From: Thermoleophilaceae bacterium
Lineage (GTDB): Bacteria; Actinomycetota; Thermoleophilia; Solirubrobacterales; JACPNS01
Direction: 5' to 3'
Length of the DNA: 45,556 nucleotides
Assembly (NCBI GenBank): GCA_016463365.1
Contig: JAEMRJ010000005.1
Location: 1-45,556 of the forward strand
Position numbers and translations under genes: made by a program. Each line of letters begins with the position of its first letter. Position 1 is the first letter of the stretch. Under the pieces are notes generated by a model, which saw only the letters and a list, made by a program, of their open reading frames with translations, did not search any database and was not told the origin of the DNA. Below are positions 39,928 to 45,556 of the stretch, in pieces.

Positions 39928-40868
39928 TGAGCGAGCTGTTTGACCCCCAGGGCAATCTTTCATTCGAGGGCCTCAGCACCAAGTCCGGGATGATCGCGCT
40001 GGCCGGCCGCCCCAACGCAGGCAAGTCCACGATCGTCAACGGCATCGTCGGCGAGAAGGTCGCGATTGTCAGTGACAAGCCTCAGACCACCAGGCGCGAG
40101 GTGCGCGGGGTGCTCACGCGACGCGACGCGCAGCTGATCCTCGTTGACCTTCCGGGATCGCAGCGCCCGCGCGACGCCATGACTGAACGCATGCAGAAGG
40201 GCGTGGTCCGCGCAGTCGGCGACTGCGACGGCGCGCTCTTCGTGATCAACGGCGAGCAGAAGTCTGCCGGCGGAGACAAGTACCTCGCCGAGCTGCTGAA
40301 GCAGGCGAACGTCCCGGTCATCACCGCCGTCAACAAGATTGACCTGATGGACAAGGGCCGGATCGTTGAAGAGCTCAGCGCAGTCGCCGAGTTCGCCCCA
40401 GGCGAGATCTACCCGGTCTCGGCGCGCACCGGCAAGGGCATGCCCGAGCTGATCGACGCGCTGATCGACATCCTTCCGGCCAGTCCGTTCCTGTTTCCCG
40501 TCGAAGAGGCGACCGACCAGCCGATCGAGATGCGAGTTTCCGAGCTGATCCGCGAGCAGGCGCTCCTGCGCACGCGCGACGAGCTGCCGCACGCGATCGA
40601 GGTACGCGTTGACGAGATCGAACGCGTTGAACCGGCAGATGACTCCGGCACGATCACGTACGTCACCGCAAACCTGTGGGTCGAGACCGATTCGCAGAAG
40701 GGGATCGTGATCGGCAAGGGGGGCAAGATGATCAAGGCGATCGGCAAGGCGGCCCGCCCTGGGCTGGAAGAGCTGCTGGATTCGCACGTGCACCTTGAGC
40801 TGAAGGCGAGCGTGCGAAAGGGCTGGCGGCGCGATGACGGATTGCTTGACCGCCTGGGGATCGGCTGA
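39927..40868 (+). CDS. era: GTPase Era (16S rRNA-binding)
   Basis: 313 residues from ATG 39927 (GTG 39924 also in frame). G1 is GRPNAGKST and G2 the usual PQTTRR effector region. G3 is DLPGSQRPRD, where most Era proteins have DTPGxHxP. G4 is NKID. The C-terminal KH domain has the GIVIGKGGKMIKAIGKAAR loop and ends GWRRDDGLLDRLGIG. Era binds the 3' end of 16S rRNA during 30S maturation. The variant G3 loop is odd but keeps DxxG. It completes the phoH-ybeY-era ribosome-maturation operon. Confidence 0.95.
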   Translation: MSELFDPQGNLSFEGLSTKSGMIALAGRPNAGKSTIVNGIVGEKVAIVSDKPQTTRREVRGVLTRRDAQLILVDLPGSQRPRDAMTERMQKGVVRAVGDCDGALFVINGEQKSAGGDKYLAELLKQANVPVITAVNKIDLMDKGRIVEELSAVAEFAPGEIYPVSARTGKGMPELIDALIDILPASPFLFPVEEATDQPIEMRVSELIREQALLRTRDELPHAIEVRVDEIERVEPADDSGTITYVTANLWVETDSQKGIVIGKGGKMIKAIGKAARPGLEELLDSHVHLELKASVRKGWRRDDGLLDRLGIG

Positions 40869-40879
40869 CCCGGCCGAAG

Positions 40880-40885
40880 TACGCT
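40880..40885 (+). promoter_or_regulatory. -10 element for the amidase gene (leaderless type)
   Basis: TACGCT ends 7 nt before ATG 40893, in the 24-bp gap after era. No clear -35. Confidence 0.45.
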
Positions 40886-40892
40886 CGACCGC

Positions 40893-42308
40893 ATGAGCGA
40901 CGCAGATCTTCTCTTCAAATCGGCGATCGAGCTTGCTGCCGGCATCAGAAGCGGCGAGTACTCCTCGCGTGAACTGACCGAACTCGCGCTCGCGCAGATC
41001 GACAAACTCGACCCGGCGCTCAACGCCTTCACCATGACCGACCCCGATCGCGCGCTGGCGGCAGCCGACGCGATCACGCTTGGCGACGAGCGCCCGTTCG
41101 CCGGCGTCCCGACCGCGATCAAAGACATCGGCGCGATGGTCGACGGCTACCCGTTCACCTGCGGCTCCAACATCTTCGGTGACTTCGTGGCGCCCTTTGA
41201 CTCCCACGTCGGCCGGCGGATCAAAGACGCCGGCTTCGTCATCACAGGCAAGACCAACCTCCCGGAGCTCGGGATCCTCCCGGTCAGCGAGTCCTCGCGC
41301 TATGGCGCGGCGCGCAATCCGTACAACACCGAGCGCACGCCCGGCGGATCGTCCGGCGGCGCGGCGGCTGCTGTGGCGGCGGGGATGCTGCCGATCGCAC
41401 ACGGCTCTGACGGCGCCGGCTCACTGCGCATCCCTGCAGCGTGCTGCGGGCTGGTCGGCCTGAAGGCCAGCCGAAACCGGATCTCGCCCGGCCCGATCCT
41501 TGCCGAGTCGCCGATGGTCACCGAAGGATTCCTCACGCGCAGCGTCGCTGACGCGGCAGCAACGCTCGACGTGCTCGCCGGCTACGAAGCAGGCGACGCC
41601 AATTGGGCGCCGCCGCCAAGCGGCACCTTCCTCGCAGCGTCAGAGCGCGATCCCGGCAAGCTGCGCATCGCCGTTTCCGTGAAGCCGTCGATCGACCTGC
41701 CGGTGGCCACCGAGCATCTGGAAGCCGTCGCCACAACAGCCAAGCTCCTGGAATCGCTCGGCCACGAGATCGTCGAGTTCGACCCGCCCTTCAATCCTTC
41801 GATGCTCGAGTTCTTCATGGACATCTGGGCCGTCGGTATTTCATCGCTCGCACGCTCGGGAGCCCAGCTCTCGGGTCAGGAGGTCACCGAAGACACTGTC
41901 GAGGCACTGACCTGGGCCTTCTGGGAGCGCGGCAACAAGATCAAGGCGCTCGACCTGATGATGGTCGACAACACGCTCAAGGGTTTCGCTCGCCAGACGA
42001 TCGCCGAGCTCGCGCCCTTCGATGCGCTGCTCACGCCAACCCTCAACCTGCGTCCGGTCGAAATCGGATGGATCGACGCATCGCACGGGATGCCGGCGTT
42101 TGATCGCGCGGTGCAGTTCACCTCGTTCACGGCAGGGGCGAACCTTGCCGGGCTGCCAGCTGTGTCGCTGCCGACCGGGATGGAGAAGGACGGCCTCCCC
42201 GGGTCGGTGCAGTTGATCGGCGGACCAGCGGGCGAGGAATCGCTCTTGTCGCTGGCCGCCCAGATCGAATCTGCCCGACCGTTCGCGCAGCTCCGGCCGT
42301 CGCTCTGA
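40893..42308 (+). CDS. Amidase (amidase-signature family)
   Basis: 471 residues. The amidase signature is ERTPGGSSGGAAAAVAAGML, with GADGAGSLR-like HGSDGAGSLRIPAACCGLVGLK. The catalytic Lys is in VPTAIKDIG (about residue 75), the cis-Ser in GGSSGG and the nucleophile Ser in DGAGSLRIP. The C-terminus has FTAGANLAGLPAVSLPTGM. The family cleaves a wide range of amides. It resembles GatA, but no gatB/gatC is nearby, so it is more likely a catabolic amidase. It is convergent with glnB (25-bp gap). An ammonia-releasing amidase beside the amt-glnB operon is a plausible nitrogen link. Confidence 0.92.
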   Translation: MSDADLLFKSAIELAAGIRSGEYSSRELTELALAQIDKLDPALNAFTMTDPDRALAAADAITLGDERPFAGVPTAIKDIGAMVDGYPFTCGSNIFGDFVAPFDSHVGRRIKDAGFVITGKTNLPELGILPVSESSRYGAARNPYNTERTPGGSSGGAAAAVAAGMLPIAHGSDGAGSLRIPAACCGLVGLKASRNRISPGPILAESPMVTEGFLTRSVADAAATLDVLAGYEAGDANWAPPPSGTFLAASERDPGKLRIAVSVKPSIDLPVATEHLEAVATTAKLLESLGHEIVEFDPPFNPSMLEFFMDIWAVGISSLARSGAQLSGQEVTEDTVEALTWAFWERGNKIKALDLMMVDNTLKGFARQTIAELAPFDALLTPTLNLRPVEIGWIDASHGMPAFDRAVQFTSFTAGANLAGLPAVSLPTGMEKDGLPGSVQLIGGPAGEESLLSLAAQIESARPFAQLRPSL

Positions 42309-42316
42309 CACGGCCG

Positions 42317-42723
<407 letters not shown>

Positions 42724-44163
42724 CTAGCCGTGACGGAAGCCGGAAGAGAGGGGCAGCCCTGGATCGGCCAGCTCGCTCGGTGGGATGAAGATCTCGGGGT
42801 AGCCGTACATGCCGTGGTCTGAAATGTCGAGTCCCGCGTCTTCTTCCTCGTCGCTGACGCGCAACCCGATCGTGTACTTGATCGCGGCGAAGACAGCCAG
42901 GCTGCTGGCAAACACGAATGTGGCGACGATCGCGATACCGGCGAGCTGCACGCCCAGCTGTTGGAAGCTGCCGCTGTAGACCAGGCCGCCGATGAACTCC
43001 TCGCCATCCTTGACGCCGACGCCCGCCTTTTCCGCGAAACGCGGCACGGCGAAGATTCCGGCGGCAATCGTTCCCCAGATTCCGACCATGCCGTGCGCGG
43101 TGATCGCGCCGATCGGGTCGTCGATCTTGTCGTCAATCCAGTTCAGTCCGATCACGACGATCGTTCCGCCGACCAGGCCGATCGGCACGGCGGCCCACGG
43201 CTCGACGTAACCCGAAGGCGCCGTGATCGCCACGGCTCCGGCGATCGCGCCGTTGCCGATCATCGCGATGTTGTAGTCCTTCTCGATGATGTAGTTGGTG
43301 ATCGTCGCGCCGATCACGCCGCAGGCGACCGAGAGGTTGGTGACCACGGCGACCTCGGCGAAGTGCACGCCGAGCGCCTGGAACGTGGATCCGGCGTTGA
43401 AGCCGAACCAGCCGAACCAGAGGATCAGGATTCCGACGCCGAACATCGGCATCGAGTGGCCCGGGATCGGGCGACTGACTCCGTCTCTGTACTTGCCGCG
43501 ACGCGGGCCCAGCAGCAGCACTCCGGCAAGACCGGCAGACGCGCCGACAAGGTGCACGGCCGTCGAGCCGGCGAAGTCTTCCATGCCCCACTGCTGCAGG
43601 AAGCCGCCGCCGTAGACCCAGTGGGCTGCGACGGGGTAGATCACGCCGCAGAAAATCAGGCCGAAGATGATGTAGACGCCGAACTTCACGCGCTCGACCA
43701 GCGGGCCGACCGCGATCGCCAGCACCACGGCAGCGAACCCGTACTGGAACAAAAACTTTGCGTAGATCGAGGCGTCAGACGCCGCCATCGCCGGAAAGGC
43801 CGTCAGCGGATCGCTGAAGCCCGACAGGAAGAACCCGGTCGTCCCGAAGAAGTCCCCGTCGCCGCCGAACCCGATCGCGAAACCGACGGCCCAGAAGGCG
43901 ACGGTGGCGATCGCGGCGTTGAGCAGCACCTTTGCGATGATCGATCCGGCGTTTTTCCCGCGAACGAGTCCGACTTCAAGCGCGGCAAATCCCGTGAGCA
44001 TGAAAATCACAAGAAACGCGCAGATCAAGACCCAGAGGGTGTCGATTGCGCTGTTGCTGGCAGCCGACGAAGTCGTCTGGGCCAGCGCCGAGGTTGGCAG
44101 CAGCAAGAGTGACGCGATGGACGTGCAGAGCAGTCCAAGCGCACCGAGGCGTGAGAACTTCAA
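42724..44163 (-). CDS. amt: Ammonium transporter
   Basis: 479 residues from TTG 44163, chosen because GGGAG lies 7 nt upstream and because it begins with a clean signal peptide (to SALA-QTT). The long upstream frame to 44508 has no membrane features. About 11 membrane helices follow. Landmarks are ALEVGLVRGKNAGSI, YGFAAVVLAIAVGPLVERV, DFAGSTAVHLVGASAGLAGV (the DFAGS.VVH signature), FGWFGFNAGST and AITAHGMVGIWGT with the twin-His pair residues. It conducts ammonium into the cell, and PII (the next gene) normally plugs it. The C-terminal tail ends in acidic and Pro-rich residues. Confidence 0.95.
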   Translation of the reverse strand: MKFSRLGALGLLCTSIASLLLLPTSALAQTTSSAASNSAIDTLWVLICAFLVIFMLTGFAALEVGLVRGKNAGSIIAKVLLNAAIATVAFWAVGFAIGFGGDGDFFGTTGFFLSGFSDPLTAFPAMAASDASIYAKFLFQYGFAAVVLAIAVGPLVERVKFGVYIIFGLIFCGVIYPVAAHWVYGGGFLQQWGMEDFAGSTAVHLVGASAGLAGVLLLGPRRGKYRDGVSRPIPGHSMPMFGVGILILWFGWFGFNAGSTFQALGVHFAEVAVVTNLSVACGVIGATITNYIIEKDYNIAMIGNGAIAGAVAITAPSGYVEPWAAVPIGLVGGTIVVIGLNWIDDKIDDPIGAITAHGMVGIWGTIAAGIFAVPRFAEKAGVGVKDGEEFIGGLVYSGSFQQLGVQLAGIAIVATFVFASSLAVFAAIKYTIGLRVSDEEEDAGLDISDHGMYGYPEIFIPPSELADPGLPLSSGFRHG

Positions 44164-44213
44164 AATCTGTCTCCCGATAAGAGTTGAACGAGTCTTTGGT
44201 GAACGGCGGGGGG

Positions 44214-44219
44214 AGTCTA
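44214..44219 (-). promoter_or_regulatory. -10 of the amt-glnB operon
   Basis: On the minus strand TAGACT lies 50 nt before the TTG start, with CTCACA 18 nt upstream as a 4/6 -35. Two similar motifs, GTTCACC and GTTCAAC (44198-44204 and 44183-44189), follow in the leader 15 bp apart and could be a regulator site. No certain GlnR box is seen. Confidence 0.35.
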
Positions 44220-44261
44220 TGGGTCCGGGCGGTTGCCTGTGAGTAAGACTCTGCGCACGCG

Positions 44262-45556
44262 ATGAGCACGATCGAGTTAACAGCCGCAGCTTCGGGATCT
44301 CCATGGGCACCATTGCACCGTCGCATGTTCGCGATTCTCTGGGCGGCGCAGCTGGGATCGAATATCGGCGTCTGGATGCAGGTCGTCGGTGCGCAGTGGT
44401 TTCTGGTCGAGACGGCGAGCAGCTCGGCGCTGGTTGCCTGGGTTCAGACTGCGACGCTGATTCCGGTCTTGTTCTTTGCGTTGCCGGCGGGCGCGCTGGC
44501 GGATTCAAAGAACCGCCGGACGATCCTCCTGTGCTCGACGTTTGCGTCAGTGGTCTTTGCGGGGGCTCTGACCGTGCTTTCCGTGACCGACGCGCTCGAG
44601 TCGTGGTCTTTGATGCTGATGCTCTTCCTGCTGGGCGCGGCGAACGCGTTCACGCTTCCTGCCTGGCAGTCGATCCAGCCCGAGCTCGTGCCGCGCAATG
44701 AGCTGCCCGCAGCCTCGTCGCTGAACGGCGTGACAGTGAACCTTGCGCGGGCGGTCGGGCCGGCGATCGCGGGATTCCTGGTGGCGGCGAGCGGCCCAGC
44801 GCTGGTCTTCGGGATCAACGCGGCTTCGTTTGTGTTCGTGATAATCGCGCTGCTGATCTGGAAGCGGCCGCCGCAGGACCGGCACGGACGTGAGCGGATG
44901 CTGCCGGCGCTGGGGGCAGGCGTGCGGTATGCGCGGTTCGGTCGCATCGTGCGGCGGATCCTGCTGCGCGTGGCGCTGTTCACAGCGCCCGCCTCGGCGC
45001 TGTGGGCGCTGCTGCCGCTGATCGCGGCCGATCGACTGGGGCTTGGATCGGGGGGCTATGGGGTTCTGCTCGGAGCGCTGGGCGTCGGGGCGCTGCTTGC
45101 CGTCGGCGTGCTGCCGAAGATCCGCGGGTTCGTTTCCGACAACTCCGTTCTGGCGGCCGGTGCGGTGGGGTTCGGGATCGCAACCGTCGGCGCTGCCGAG
45201 TTGCCGACTGAAGGCGTGATCGTCGCGCTATTGATCGGAGGCTTCTCCTGGCTCAGCGTGCTCGCGATGCTGAACTCATTGATGCAGTTGAGCCTCGCGC
45301 AGTGGGTGCGCGGCCGCGCACTTGCGATCTATTCGCTCGTCATCATGGGCACGCAGGGCGTAGGAGCACTCGTCTGGGGCTTCGCCTCGGAATGGATCGG
45401 GGTGGAGGAGACGCTGCTTGTTGCCGCCGGGCTCTTGATCATGGCTGCCGTGAGCGTGCACTGGCTGCGCCTGATGCCCAACACCGCCAAGCTCGACTTC
45501 AGCATGGTCACGATGGAGCTCGCCGACCCGGACAGCGTGTACGAGCCCGAGCAGGC
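44262..45556 (+). CDS. MFS transporter, 3' end outside window
   Basis: The frame is open from ATG 44262 to the window end (431 complete codons). The protein has about 11-12 hydrophobic helices in MFS spacing. Helix 1 is FAILWAAQLGSNIGVWMQVV, the loop 2-3 motif is GALADSKNRRTILL (motif A variant), and WQSIQPELVPRNELPAASSLNGVTVNLARAVGP is typical of the EntS-like exporter group (MFS_3). Likely an exporter of small molecules such as drugs or siderophores. Divergent from amt (98-bp gap). It has no strong Shine-Dalgarno; GTAAGACT lies 12 nt upstream. The substrate is unknown. Confidence 0.88.
   Translation, partial: MSTIELTAAASGSPWAPLHRRMFAILWAAQLGSNIGVWMQVVGAQWFLVETASSSALVAWVQTATLIPVLFFALPAGALADSKNRRTILLCSTFASVVFAGALTVLSVTDALESWSLMLMLFLLGAANAFTLPAWQSIQPELVPRNELPAASSLNGVTVNLARAVGPAIAGFLVAASGPALVFGINAASFVFVIIALLIWKRPPQDRHGRERMLPALGAGVRYARFGRIVRRILLRVALFTAPASALWALLPLIAADRLGLGSGGYGVLLGALGVGALLAVGVLPKIRGFVSDNSVLAAGAVGFGIATVGAAELPTEGVIVALLIGGFSWLSVLAMLNSLMQLSLAQWVRGRALAIYSLVIMGTQGVGALVWGFASEWIGVEETLLVAAGLLIMAAVSVHWLRLMPNTAKLDFSMVTMELADPDSVYEPEQ

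Noticed and set aside
39960..41402. Minus-strand 480-codon open frame over era and the amidase gene
   Set aside because: It spans two clear plus-strand genes and their gap, with no recognisable domain.
42961..44112. Plus-strand 383-codon open frame opposite amt
   Set aside because: Asp/Arg/His-rich antisense shadow of the transporter gene.
44164..44508. N-terminal extension of amt
   Set aside because: Pro/Arg-rich, overlaps the divergent MFS gene, and would bury the signal peptide and the GGGAG site before TTG 44163.

Overview
The window is GC-rich, densely coding chromosomal DNA from an actinomycete-type bacterium. The gene order rne/rng-rplU-rpmA-obg-proB-proA-nadD-rsfS, leuS, comEA-comEC-holA-rpsT-murJ-lepA, hrcA-dnaJ-prmA, phoH-ybeY-era and amt-glnB is that of Actinomycetota. 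The many small secreted beta-rich proteins with Ig-like 'DG.H...V.A.D..GN' repeats, and the MpaB-type oxygenase, suggest the class Thermoleophilia (Solirubrobacterales-like). That placement is an inference from style, not from a marker search. No prophage, plasmid, CRISPR array or rRNA operon is visible. The longest stretch without a gene is 7086-7343 (258 bp), which holds a nested palindrome.

Layout. 1-4904: the end of an RNase E/G gene, ribosomal proteins L21 and L27, a secreted Ig-like protein, the Obg GTPase and a membrane-anchored polysaccharide deacetylase. 4915-11929: proline synthesis (proB, proA), split by a GNAT gene, a REP-associated tyrosine transposase (RAYT) and an unknown secreted protein, then nadD-rsfS-arfB and a small secreted protein. 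11941-15851: tRNA-Ala(GGC), a membrane diguanylate cyclase, an SRPBCC protein and two SDR proteins. 16030-17742: three consecutive exported proteins, the middle one a matrixin-like zinc protease. 17756-22634: leuS, then an MpaB-family oxygenase and rmuC on the minus strand. 22767-28717: DNA-uptake genes comEA-comEC, holA, rpsT (minus) and murJ. 28723-36055: a membrane protein, lepA, a HadA/HadB-like dehydratase pair, an alpha/beta hydrolase and the heat-shock genes hrcA-dnaJ with prmA. 36052-42308: an NmrA-like SDR (minus), a quinone reductase, yqeY-phoH-ybeY-era in overlapping array, and an amidase. 42334-45556: an amt-glnB ammonium operon (minus) and a divergent MFS transporter cut by the window end.

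Most genes are housekeeping, with functions in translation, ribosome maturation, protein folding, proline and NAD synthesis, and nitrogen sensing. Start sites fall into two classes. Some have a good Shine-Dalgarno (rpmA, the 16030 gene, hadA-like, glnB, amt). About a dozen instead have a TANNNT -10 hexamer ending only 6-10 nt before the start codon, which predicts leaderless mRNAs. That rule also corrects the comEA start.

The most unusual items are: a ~97-bp nested palindrome beside the RAYT gene; a perfect 50-bp palindrome built from six copies of one heptamer upstream of yqeY; a LexA-type GAAC-N4-GTTC site in the rmuC/comEA divergent promoter; a PII protein whose effector residues are kept but whose modifiable Tyr51 is Leu; and the uncharacterised secreted protease module at 16030-17742.
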